Assembly (NCBI GenBank): GCA_916048095.2
Contig: OU696589.1
Coordinates: 351,501 to 415,500, forward strand
Source: Sacculina carcini
Taxonomy: Eukaryota > Arthropoda > Thecostraca > Sacculinidae
Direction: 5' to 3'
Length of the DNA stretch: 64,000 nt
Notes under the pieces: model-generated
Databases searched by the model: none
What the model was told of the DNA's origin: nothing
What the model saw: the letters and a program-made list of their open reading frames with translations, nothing else
Shown: positions 25,601 through 37,600 of the stretch, in pieces
Position numbering within the stretch: the stretch's first letter is position 1
Layout: each line of letters opens with the position of its first letter
Made by a program: the position numbers and the translations under genes

Positions 25601-28600
25601 CGAGTAGCGATCAGATGGTGGGTTGATCGCTCCCACCAGTGATCGGTGGTCCGTGAAGACGATGAAATGCCGGCCCTCCACAGCGTAGCGGAACCTGCGG
25701 ATGGCCAGGTACACCGCAAGCAGCTCGCGACCGAAGGCGCCATAACGGCTTTCAGCAGGGCGCAGTGCTTTGGAGAAAAAACACAGTGGCTGCCAATGCT
25801 GGTCGACGAACTGCTGCAGAACGGCGCCGACGGCTGTGTCTGAGGCATCAACCTGGAGACTGATGGGAACCTCATTGACGGGGTGAGCCAGGCGAACAGC
25901 GTTGGCCATCTGTAGTTTCGCTACGGAGAATGCGTCTTGTGCTTGAGTCTTCCACTTGACCGGCAGACGAGACCGCTTTCCTGCCGAAACGAGCAGTGCA
26001 TGCAGCGGCTGGAGTTGAGATGCAGCTGCTGGCAGAAACCGGTGGTAAAACGCCAGCATGCCGGGGAAGCGGCGTAGCTGGGCTTGCGTCTGCGGTTTAG
26101 GGAAGGACACGATGTCCTGTGTCTTTTCCGGGAGTGGCGCAATACCGTTGGCAGAGAAGCGATGCCCAAGGAAAGACACGGCGGACGCGGCGTAGGTGCA
26201 CTTCCGGGGGTTGATGACCACACCGCACTTTTGCAGCCGTTTGAGGACCGCCTTCACGTCACGCTCATGCTCAGCGACGAATGGGTTGCCGATGAGGATG
26301 TCATCGATGTAAGCGTAGACGTGAGGCAGCCCGCGGAGCACCTCGTCGATGGAACGCTGCATCGTCTGCGCCGCGTTCCTCAAACCAAAAGTCATGCATG
26401 TCGCCTCGTACAAGCCGAATCGCGTCGTCAACGCAGTCTTCGGTATGTCCGCTGGCTCCACCGGGATCTGGTTATATGCATGGTCCAGATCGAGGGTGGT
26501 GAAAACCGTGCATCCAGCGAGGTCACTGACAAAGTCCTGCAGGTACGGAATTGAGTACTTGTCAGGAGCTGTGCAGGCATTGAGCGCACGGTAGTCGCCA
26601 CTCGCCCGGCTCATTCTTCGGCACCATATGCAGAGGTGCTGCCTAGCTGCTACTCGACGGCCGCATCACGCCTAGCCTCTGAATTTCAGCAAATACATTT
26701 TTGGCAAAGGCGAGGCAGTCCGAAGGCAGGCGCCGGGGGCGAGAGAATTTTGGCGGACCGCTGGTCTCGACTTGATGAGTTACCGTATGGCGGTTGCGGA
26801 AACGGCTCGCTCGGCGGTCAAACGACGCCAGAGAACTGCTGGATGAGCGTCTGGAAGCGTTCAGGAGGCTCAATGAGGCACCGGGTTTCCGATGAAGGCT
26901 CATAGCACTCCGCGCCGCGAGCACGGACACGCCCGCTGGCATCGCGCAGCTCGCGCTTGTGGACATCCACTGTCAGCCGGTGATGCGCAGGCAAGTCAGC
27001 ACCAATGATGTTGAGCAGCACGTCTGCGACGATTAACTTCCAGCTCATCGGAGAGCCCTCGCCGAATAACACCGTGATGTTTCGAGTGCCATGGTCGTCG
27101 ACGAGAGTGCCGTTGACGGCCAGCAGTTTTGCGGTGGACTCGGAGAGTGGTCGAGCAGGATACGCAGATGGAGGTACTACGCTCCATTGCGCACCCATGT
27201 CGACCAAGAAGCGTTGACGAGTCTCGCGGTCGTCTATGTAGAAGAGGGGCACCATTTTTGGCCGCTTGCCCACAGCTGCAGGTGCTTCGCGCTGCAGGCA
27301 TGCTAGTTTCCCGGATGCTCCTCGGACCAGCTGCAGGGTGCTGTGCAGCGCTCTGCATCACTGCCGAAGCGGTGATACCAGCAGATTTTGGAGTCCCCTG
27401 TGTTGGCGCGCGTTGCTTCAACTGGTCGGCGACTACGCGAGCGGGAGATGAGAGCGCGGCCGTGGCGTGGCGGGAGATGGACGATGAGGCTCAGACAGCT
27501 GGAGCCCGCTGTGACCTGTGTTTCGGTCAGCGGCACGAGACAGCTGGAGCTCCCTCACCAGACTGGCAACAGTGGCCACTAAAGTGTCCAAGTTTGCGCA
27601 GTGGGCTGCGACGTTGGAGGCTGGCGTGTCGCGTGGCAGCGTGGGCCCATCTTCGGAGGCGACGGCGCTCAATGGTCATGCGCTAGATGGCTGCTGAGCA
27701 GTGGCGGCGACAAATCGGTCAGCCGCCATCGCCAGGTCGTCCAGCTGGGTGTCTCCCGGCAACAGCGACAGGGCCGCCCGCACGGACTGAGGCAGGCGCT
27801 GCAGAAATAACGTCCGCAGCAGGCCAGTGTCGCTCCAGTCCCCAGCCGTAGTCAGCTCGTTTCGCATGTTGCGCAGGAGCTGCGATGGCCGATGGTCGCC
27901 CAACTGCTGATGCCGCAGGAGAGCCTCTAGCCTCGACGCACGTGTAGTGGACAGGCGAGTCTTGAGGGCGACGCACAGTTCAGCGAAGGTCGCCGCTGGT
28001 CGGAGGATAACGTCCTTGACCTGTGACGCCACCGTGATGGGCAGGTTGGCCGCCAGGAGCTTGAGGCGGCTGCGGTCGTCCTCCACTCCAGGCACCTCCA
28101 GGGCGAACTCCACCTGGATCAGCCAGAGGTCCGGGTCCTCGGCGGAGAAAGGTGGTAAACGGAAGGACGCCACCGGTTTGCCGGTCTGGAGCGTGGCGTC
28201 GGTGTTGACGGGCCGTCTGCTTGAGGTGGTCCCAGAGTCCGGTCGTCCCTCGTAGGCTACTGAGTCTCCTGCGGCGTGGAGTGCGGACATGGCGGCGATT
28301 AGTAGTCCAGGCGTGGTGATCACGTCGGGATCACCAATGCAGCGCGGCGTTGCGCGTATAGTGACCGCCTAGGCCGGATGTACTCACTGCAATCGCAAGA
28401 GCCCCACAGAGGGCGCGCGAGAGGAAGCATACGCCGCGGGTATTTGGGGTCTCCACCCGGACGTTCCTGCTGTTCCCGCACGCGATAAAAGAGCCACGAA
28501 AGGCGCGCGGGAAGCAGCGAAGCGCTGCTACTAGTTGCGCTCCTGAGCAGCCGGTTTGCTCGGCAGAGAGGCCATGTCGCCATTAGTCCAGAGAGTGGAG

Positions 28601-31600
28601 CCAATATTGAATCGATATTTGCTGTCCCCATATGTGAAATTCTATAATATACATTATTACACACTTGAAATTATATTTTAATGTAGTGAATACCTCAAAA
28701 TCCAGAATTTCCAGTTTAATAATCAACGTAACTTCTACCAATTATAAACCTATAGAATCATGCCGTAAACAAACAAACAGCTACACACAGCGACGAGACG
28801 ATCAGCAGTATATACAACAACAGTAACAACACAAACATGCCAGGTAATTGAATTATCATAAAGTTTCCAGGTATTACATTTCACTACTTTCTCCCCCTCT
28901 AGTATTGTAATCATGCCATCAAACGTAATCTTTCAAATAGGCCGGTCTTGTTCTTGTCCTCGAGCTTCTTCGAGTACTGTTTTAGAATGTTCGCACCAAT
29001 TTTTCAGCTACTGGTGATCTGAAGGCGATGTTCTCCCTCTCGACGGCGGTAACCGGATCTGTGTCTTGTTCACGACCGTGATTACCCGAAGGAAAAGGCG
29101 TCTCTGTTTCGGAAGACTGTTCTGCAGACTTCTCACGCACCTCCTCGGCTGTGATCAGTTTCTTCATTCGAAATGGTTGTCCCGCATCCGTACCGCCTTT
29201 ATCACCCAATGCTGGTAATGCAAGGTCCACTGGGGATTTCTTCTCGCTGCATAAATTGTCGACCCTCTCGCAATCCGCAGGCGGTGTGAGGCGTCGAAGA
29301 GGCACTGTAGTCTCTTTACCATCGGCGTGCTGTACTCGGGCATACTGAGGATTCACGTGCAGCAATGTTACTTTCTCGACAGAGGTCTCATACTTGGAAG
29401 CGACCAAGTTCTTCTTCAGAAACGCTTGTTGTTGCGGTAATAGCCACGTGGGAAGTGCGTGACCGAACGTTGCTTTCCTAGAAAAGTTGAAGAAACGCTC
29501 ATGTGGTGTTTGATTAGTTGACACACAAAGCAAAGACCGAATGCTATGCAGGGCGTCTGGAAGAACCATCTCCCAGTCCTCGATCGGTAAATTCCTGGAA
29601 TGAAGTGCAAGATGTATCGTACGCCATAAGGTGCCGTTATAACGTTCGACTTGTCCATTGGCGCGTGGGTTGTATGCCGAAGTATAACTAGTGGCAACAC
29701 CTCGCTGCAGCAAAAATTGTCCATACTTGGAGGAAGTCAAAGCCGCGCCACGATCAGTATGTATGTACTCAGGTAGCCCAAAAGTGCAGAAGAGCGATGA
29801 TAAACACTCAATAGTCGACTCTGCAGATGTATCCTCAGTCGGGTAAGCGAATAGGAATCGACTGTATTCATCCACCACCGTCAGAATGTACCTATTCTTT
29901 CTTCTTTTGGCAGGTAGTGGGCCTTTAAAATCGATTGATAGCCTTTCAAATGGACGTGTCGCCTTGATCAATGTACCGACTTGATTGACGAATTTTGGTT
30001 TGACTTAAGCGCAGGTAGAACAGCTCCGGATCACTGATTGTAATTCCTCTAGGGAGTATGGCAGATTGCCACAGCGAACCACATGCCATAATAGTCTTAT
30101 TCCAGGGTGGCACAAACAGTCGTGAATGTCTTTCAGACTTGTTCTTATCTCCCCCATGGCTGTAGACACATCGGAGGGTGCACGTGACAATGCATCCGCT
30201 ACCAGATTTCGAGAGCCAGGGCGATATGTGATGTCAAAGTTGAAGCAGGCAAGTTCCATCCGCCAGCGAAGAATTTTATCGTTCTTAATCTTTCCTTTGT
30301 TCTTGTAGTCGAACATATACCTCACCGATTGCTGGTCTGTAACTATACCATTTACAAGTCAATTTGGCAAAAGTGAAAATCAATTTGGCAAAAGTGAAAA
30401 TCAATTTGGCAAAAGTGAAAATCAATTTGGCAAAAGTGAAAATCAATTTGGCAAAAGCGAAAATCAATTTGGCAAAAGTGAAAATCAATTTGGCAAATAG
30501 TCCGGCAGCCAAAGTGATGATTTTTGTTTAACCTTGCAGTAGAGGTCCCATGAAGGGTTTCGATGGATTTGGTACCCCCAGACATTGTAGAATCCAAAAC
30601 CAGAGGGTGCCAAGCTGGCACCTTTGGGCGTTTTCTGAAAATCGTTCATTTTTATGGTGCCCAAACCCCCCCTTTTTCGTGATTTGCGAAAAACGAAAAC
30701 ATTTATATCTTCACCAATAAAGCTGATATAAATACAATTTTGGTATCAAACTGTATGTTTTTAGACATGAGGAATCCAATGAACACGTTATTGTCATGAT
30801 CTGAAATAGTCTTCCTAGCTAGACATCAGCCTAATACGAAATTTGTCAACAATATAGCGAGGCACCTCATGCGGAAAAACCAATTTTCTATTTACTGGAT
30901 ACGTTTATTGTGTTAAATGTATTTTAGAACTGAAATAATTCATCAGTTTATTTTTCCAGGATATATTCTGGACGTAACAGGCCTATCTAAGCCAATGGGA
31001 TGTATCATTAAACATGGGTCCTATTATAAATATATAAAACACCATAATTGCTTTTTTTGCAGAGTACCTTTCGGAAATTGTACTCAAGAGGATTGGATAG
31101 TTAAGTATAGCTAAGTATACATGACAAACTAACTCTCCGTGTGACTGTAATAGATTAACTGTTTCAAACTGGGATTAACTGGGATTAACTGTTAATAGAT
31201 TAACCGACAAGACACGTGTTTATTGTGTATGAAAGATTATTTTGTATGAGCGTGAGATGATGCATTAATATGAAAGCACATGGACTGACGTTTTCCATGA
31301 TACGCTTCCCAAGAAAGTGCATACACTAGCAATCACCAAGAAGCACATCCAAGTTGGCAAAACGAAGGTACATGACACCAATTTGATATATTCACGCATC
31401 ATTGGTCTGCATGCTTCTGGTCGAGAGATGAACCTAAATGAGGTTCTGATGTATGAACTGTCACCGATTCCTACTTCGATGTTCACCGACAATGGCGAGA
31501 TGAGATCAGCAAAAAATATATCAACACTCAAAAACATGCTGAAAGTTGAGATAACTGGACGATCTGCACCCAAAGCGAACATTGTGATCATTGATGGCTC

Positions 31601-34600
31601 AGCTGTATTGTGGGTGATTCACTGGCCAACACAAGGAACAGTCAAAGACTACATTGACAATGTTGCATCATACGTAACAACCAAGATGAAAGAGGCTGAC
31701 GTGTACCTGATATTTGGCCGATACGAAACTTACAGCACCAATGGAGTCACTCGTACTGCAAGAGGGAAGGAGGCAAGCAGACACCACCAGTTGTCGCTAT
31801 CAACACAACTGCTTTCTCAGAAAGTGGTGCTGACAGTATCATACAATAAAGTACAGCTCATTGCTCTGATTGTAGACGCACTACAGACACAGAAAGACTG
31901 CATAGGTTTGACCAATCACAAACTAGTTGTCACAGGGCCAGATCCAGTACCAGTAGAAATAAGCCATGGCATGACCATCCATCGAGCAGATCTGCGCAAC
32001 ACTCAGGAAGAGGCTGTTGTCATTATAATACACCAGCTATTGTGTATTCTTGACAGCACAAGAGAGGGCGACAACAGTATCAGCGTCATTTCAGATGACA
32101 CTGATGTGTTCGTCTTGTTGGTCCACTTTCATCATGAACGAAACCTCACTTGTAAATTGACGATGAAAGCTACATCCAAACGAAGGAAGTCCATTGACAT
32201 ACAGGCAACTGCACATCGCCATCAAGACATCGCTGGCCGCTGTTAGGTGGCTATGCATTGTCAGGTTGCGACACAGTAGCTCAGTTATGGGGTATCGGAA
32301 AAACCCAAGTTGTGAAAGTTCTTCAGACAGGTCATCAGTTGTTAGAACTTGGGAATAAGACTGCCGCACTAGCTGATGTAATCCAAGAGTCCACCACACT
32401 CATAGCTGCTTGCTATGGGAATGTAGAAGCCGTGACGATGACCGATGTACGATTCAATATGTGGAAAGTGAAAACAGCAAATGCAAACATTGTTTCTGCA
32501 CCAAAGCTCATATCTCTCCCTCCGACCAAAGAATCGTTCCATCAGAATGTTCTAAGAGCCCACTTGCAGTGCTGTATTTGGAAGAATGCTGCGGAACCAA
32601 ACCCACCAGAGATTGATCCGACCATGCATGGATGGCACCGAGATACCGTCAACAAAACGCTACAACCCACTATGCTTCCGCCCAATACCTCTGCGGCACC
32701 TAAGGCCATTCTCAAACTGATCAAATGCGCCTGTGAAAACTGCAAGTCAGTCAGATGCTCTTGCTCTTCTGCAATGCTTCCATGCACAATATTTTGCAGT
32801 TGTGAAGGTGGATTGGATTGCTGCAATGAGCACACTAGAACAATTGTCGAAAATGATGATGACGACGATGATGGAAACAAAGCTACTTAGATTTTAGATA
32901 TTGCTTCTTATTTTTTAGATCTTTCATACAGTCTCTATGGTGTTTGTCACCAACATTTCTGATGTTCATATAATGTCTAATATCCCTACTGTACTGATTT
33001 TCAGTTAAACGCATCGTAAATCAGATCAAATATATAATTCAGAAAAAAAATATTGTTTTTTTGGTGTTTTGGGGTAGAATGATGATGTTTGGCTATGAAG
33101 ACTATTTCAGATCATGACAATAATGTGTCCATTGGACTCATCATGTCTGAAAACATACAATCTGATACCAAAATTGTATTTATATAAGCTATATTGGTGA
33201 AGATATGAATATTTTCGTTTTTCGCATATAGCGAAAAAAGGGGGGTACCGGGTATCATAAAAATCAACGATTTTCAGAAAACGCCCAAAGGTGCCAGCTT
33301 GGCACCCTCTGGTTTTGGATTTTACAATGTCTGGGGGTACCAAATCCATCGAAACCCTTCATGGGACCTCTACTGCAAGGTTGTTTCACACTTCCGCCGG
33401 ACTAAAAAGTGAAAATCAATTTGGTAATTCTTACAAATTTAGGTGGTAGTGATATGCATAATCATATTGTTTATTAGTGTTTTAGTAACAAATATATTAT
33501 TCATGCAAATGATATCAATTAATGTTTTATGTTTACGAAAATATATATATTCTTCTGTGCAAACAACTGCCCTATGGCGCGCACTCTATCAGCCAATATA
33601 TCATTGTCAGCGTATAGTCACTGTTCTCGGAGAGCACTGGCGAGCAAATCGTGCACACACACACACACATCTACAGAAACATCACACTTTCAGAGACGGT
33701 ACATTCCGTCTTATGGCAAGTGTTCAGGCATCACGTGCGAATAGCGCTTGTCGTTGCTAGCCATCTGTACTATGTTTAATATAGTACGGTATATATTTTG
33801 TATATGGTGTCCATTTGTGTGTTCGAGGTAGTGTGAGTGTGAGTGTAGGTAGTGTGTATGTTGTATTCACGTGCTATGAGCGAGCAGGGGGATACAGGGG
33901 GTGGGGCAGTGCGCGCCATAGGGCAGTGCGCGCCATAGGGCAGTTGTTTGCGCAGAACGTTTGTGCGTGTTTTTTAGTGAATGTGTTTCAGTGGGCCATG
34001 TTGCGTTGTGATTGTGTTGAGTTGTGATATCTTACTTTGTTGCTAGAATTTAAGTACACGCGCTGGTGATATATACGATGACATTGCTATATTGGCTGAT
34101 AGAGTTCCTCATAAAGTAAGTAATTACGGTACATATCTGCATTGAAATTGTAGTACATATCTGTGTTTTACGACTAATGCTAAATTGTTCATGTGAAATA
34201 CAATAAAATTTACTGATAACAATTAAGTTTGATATTTAATGTCAAATTAATAACATACATTGTGGTTCTAACTGGGACAATTTTGATCTCAATTGGGACA
34301 AATGAAATTGTAAAAAGTATAGTTTATTTTATTATTAACCTTGAATCGGAGCTAAGCCCAATCACTTAATAGACCATTTTGATGCTAATATAATGGACTT
34401 CAGCAACAAATATATCCCTACATGGCAGCATCTTAAACTATATATATTCTTAAACATAAAACATTAATTGATATCATTTGCATGAGTAATATACTTGTTA
34501 CTAAAACACTAATAAACAATATGATTATGCATTATCAATGCGACTACCACCTAAATTTGTAAGAATTACCAAATTGATTTTCACTTTTGCCAAATTGATT

Positions 34601-37600
34601 TTCACTTTTGCCAAATTGACTTGTAAATGGTATAGTTGAAATCGTTTTCCGATCAATAAATGCCGCCACTTTCGAGTCGCTTCTATCACGGCGCAAGCTT
34701 CGCGTTCAATTGCTGAGTGGTGGATCTCTGAGTGTGTAAGGGACCTCGAGAAAAATGCAGCCGGTTTCCCGTTTTGTGTCAGGGATGCCGCTATAGCTTC
34801 TGATGACGCATCAGTTTCAACGAAAAACGAAGCATTCTCGTCGATGGCACATAAAGACGCTTGAGATATTTCATGTTTGAGATCCTCGATTGACTGAAGA
34901 GTGTTGGAATCCATTGGGAATGTTTTGTTGCTCACTACAGGCCTGATTTTCTCCGAGAAATTAGGAATCCATTTCGAGTAATGTGACAGGAGTCCCGAAA
35001 CCCGCTGCTGAGCTTTGAAGTTCTTCGGAGCCGTCATTTCGAGAAGAGGCCGCATGCGTTCAGGATCCGGTCGAATTTGGTGATTCTAGATTATGTGACC
35101 AAGTGTCGTGACACTGGTAAGAAGATACTTGCTTTTCGCTTGATTGATTGCTAATCCATACTTGTCTGCTGCTGAACGAATCTTTTGAAAGTTGAAATCA
35201 TGCTCTTCTTTTTAATGACCACAAATGGTTATGTCATCCACATACGCAAAAGTGTCTTTCAAGCCCTCTTGTTGAATAATGTCGTCCAAAATTTGTTGAA
35301 AACATGCGACGCATTGGTGATGCCAAACGGTATTCGCGTAAACTCGTAGAGGCGTCTATTGGCTTCAAACGCCGTGAATTCTCTTTCGTCAGGTCACAGC
35401 GAAACTTTGTGATAAGCGGATTTGAGATCCACTCGGCTGAAATAGTTATACCTGGATATCTGTTCAACCATAATTATGATGGCTGGAACCGGATAGGCGT
35501 TGTGATTTGTATATCGGTTGATTGTCTGCGAATAATCAAGGGCGAGGCGACGCTTGTTTCTATTTTTCACTACGACAATCTGAGCACGCCAAGGACTTCG
35601 GCTGGGAACGATAATCCCTTCTTCCAATAGACGATTGACTTCGTTCTTAATGAAACGCCTGTCGTCGATGTTGTAGCGTCGAGACCTGATTTGAATCGGT
35701 TGACAGTCTGGAGTCTGGTTGTTGAACACGCTGGGGATTCTATGTTGGCCGCTGCCAAGCCACATATATCCAGAGGAGACTGAACACCGTCAAACTGTAT
35801 TGAAACAGAACTATGCTGTCTCAGGAAATCGTGGCCGAGTAGAACAGGTGAGCACAATTTGTCCATAATAAAAAGTTGCACATTTTCATACTTTTTATCG
35901 TTCAACGTTATACTGACCCGACAACATCCACGAATTTTCGACGTCTGATAAGCTGAGGCCAGAGATACAGTTCCTGAAGCAGACAATATTTTAGTCCGGT
36001 TGTCTCAACTGTTTCGGGACTGATAAAGCTCCTCGAGCTCCCCGTGTCAATCAATGCATCAACAAAAACATCATTCAACAGTACGCTTGTAACAGCTTTG
36101 GTTACGCACTGTAATTTACGGCTGTCCGAGGCGGCGACTGACGCAGAAAATGCTTTTGACTGCGGTCTTGTCTGTGCCCTTTTTGAGCCGGACTGACATA
36201 CTCTCGCAAAATGCCCAATTTTGCCACATTTGGTACATTCCGCATCCTTCGCTCTGCAAAACCGTCTTGGATGAAAATCGCCGCCGCAGAAAAAACACCT
36301 TTAAGTACGAGACGGCACTGCGTTCACTGTGGTGCTCTCTTGCTCACTGTCGCTTTCTGTGCTGTGCGTGCCTGTGACGTTTTTCGGCGGGTTTGTCGCG
36401 GCTGCCATGGCTTGTTGAGAATAGTACGCCTCCGAGAGTATTTGGGCCATTTCCATAGAATGAGCCTGTTTCACCTCTGACTTTAAGTCCAGTTCATTTT
36501 AAGTTTTCTAACAGTCGTTGTCGGATGATGCTCGATGATATGCCAGTGATAAACGCGTCCCTTATGGCCGCCACTTCCACTTGTTCAGCAGTAGACGAAG
36601 AAAATTTGCACTCTTTTGCCAATTTTTTTAGCTTCTCTAGAAAATGGTTCAGCGTTCCACCGGCAACTTGTTTGTGTGTAGCTAAACAGTACCTCGCATA
36701 CACTTCATTTTTGGGTTTCACGAAACGCTCTTTCAACACATCAATTGCTGCACTGTAGCTAGTAGCTGACTTGACAAGTTTGAAAAGCCGACTTGACACA
36801 TGAGCTCTCAGAAGTTTCAGCTTGCCAGGACGTAATTCGGTGTCAATGGCCTCTACAAATTCTTAAAAATTGCTACTCCACATATCCCACTCGTCTGCTT
36901 CAGACGGAGACTCTGGGTCGATATCCAGAACACGAGGCCGTAAAAACTTATCCGTGACCGTGGTGTACAACCGTCAAGAGTTACGTTGATTAATCTGTAG
37001 TGAATACCTCAAAGTCCAGAATTTCCAGCTTAGTAATCAACGTAACTTCCACTTATAATAAACGTATAGAATCATGCCGTAAACAAACAAACAGCTACAC
37101 ACAGCGACGAGACAATCAGCAGTGTATACAGCAACTGTAACAACACAAAGATGCCAGGTAATTGAATTCTCATAAAGTTTCCAAGTAATACATTTCACTA
37201 CATTTACTAAATATATAATACTAAATGAAATACGAAATGTTTATGAAATACGTTTATTTAACTTCACATTATAAAAAGAAAACGTTGAATGGGACCCTTC
37301 GACATCAAGTAAAATTACTTTATCGGTATATTCACTTTATTGGTAGAATTAATAAAAGCCCTGGCGAATTCAGTGAGTTGGTTGTATATGCTTATGATAA
37401 TATGGAGCGGCTGAAGCAAATACAAACACAATGATGAGGTTTCTGCGTCATGTTCATACAGTCATTATACGCGAGTAAAATATGAACTCCTTTAGATACC
37501 GGGTTCCATGGAAATAGTCAATGAGTTAGCATGTCATTCGCCTATTATTTATCACAAGCATGTATTTTCTCACTCGGTTTTATTGTGTACCTCCCACCCG

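Larger units (their letters stand above)
23497..28610 (-). mobile_element. Gypsy A: Ty3/gypsy LTR retroelement fossil
   Basis: Minus-strand element. The 3' LTR is 23,497-24,238 (TG...CA). The matching 5' LTR, from 28,338, is only partly kept (to about 28,610). A primer-binding-like TTGGTGATCCCGACGTGAT (minus strand) lies just inside it. Parts in order on the minus strand: gag (about 28,323-27,676, with FRLPPFSAEDPDLWLIQVEF), protease region (about 27,270-26,830), RT and RNase H (26,614-25,370, with CTVFTTLDLDHAYNQIPVEP, VYAYIDDILIG and FTDHRSLVGAI), and an integrase remnant (about 25,350-24,260). It is GC-richer than its surroundings. Broken, with many breaks. The LTR copies differ at roughly one position in ten by eye, so it is old. 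Confidence 0.85.
30347..34632. mobile_element. TA-flanked TIR DNA element inside gypsy B (itself split by another element)
   Basis: The left end, TACCATTTACAAGTCAATTT, is the reverse complement of the right end. TA lies on both sides (30,345-30,346; 34,633-34,634), and both flanks belong to the same RNase H stretch of gypsy B. The left arm (30,347-30,497 plus 33,408-33,555) and the right arm (about 34,420-34,632) are long inverted repeats. They carry subterminal tandem units of about 21 bases (CAATTTGGCAAAAGTGAAAA), about seven on the left and two on the right. Net length without the nested 2.9-kb insert is about 1.38 kb. The middle holds a copy of the 15.7-17.4 kb element. No transposase ORF of its own, so non-autonomous. 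Confidence 0.75.
28682..37202 (-). mobile_element. Gypsy B: Ty3/gypsy LTR retroelement fossil with nested DNA elements
   Basis: Minus-strand element between two direct repeats of about 206 bases (28,682-28,887 and 36,996-37,202). Each opens with TGTAGTGAA, and the 5' LTR closes with TTCACTACA. Flanking 5-mers are TTTAA and TTTAC. Parts on the minus strand: gag (about 36,980-36,320, with VYARYCLATHKQVAGGTLNH), zinc knuckle (about 36,200-36,260), protease (about 36,110-35,740), RT (about 35,740-35,060), RNase H (35,055-34,635 and on past the insert at 30,346-30,005) and integrase (29,971-28,982, with RLSIDFKGPLPAKRRKNRYI and YIHTDRGAALTSSKYGQFL). It is interrupted by the element at 30,347-34,632. 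Broken, with several breaks besides the insertion. The LTRs differ at about 15-20 of 206 positions by eye. Confidence 0.85.

Noticed and set aside
26084-26554. 156-codon + ORF
   Set aside because: Antisense of the gypsy A reverse transcriptase frame.
27129-27686. 185-codon + ORF, Trp/Arg/Cys-rich
   Set aside because: Antisense of the GC-rich gypsy A gag-protease region; composition explains the open frame.
30285-30621. Minus ORFs with repeated FAKLIFT / FCQIDFH units
   Set aside because: Translations of the 21-base subterminal repeats of the TIR element.
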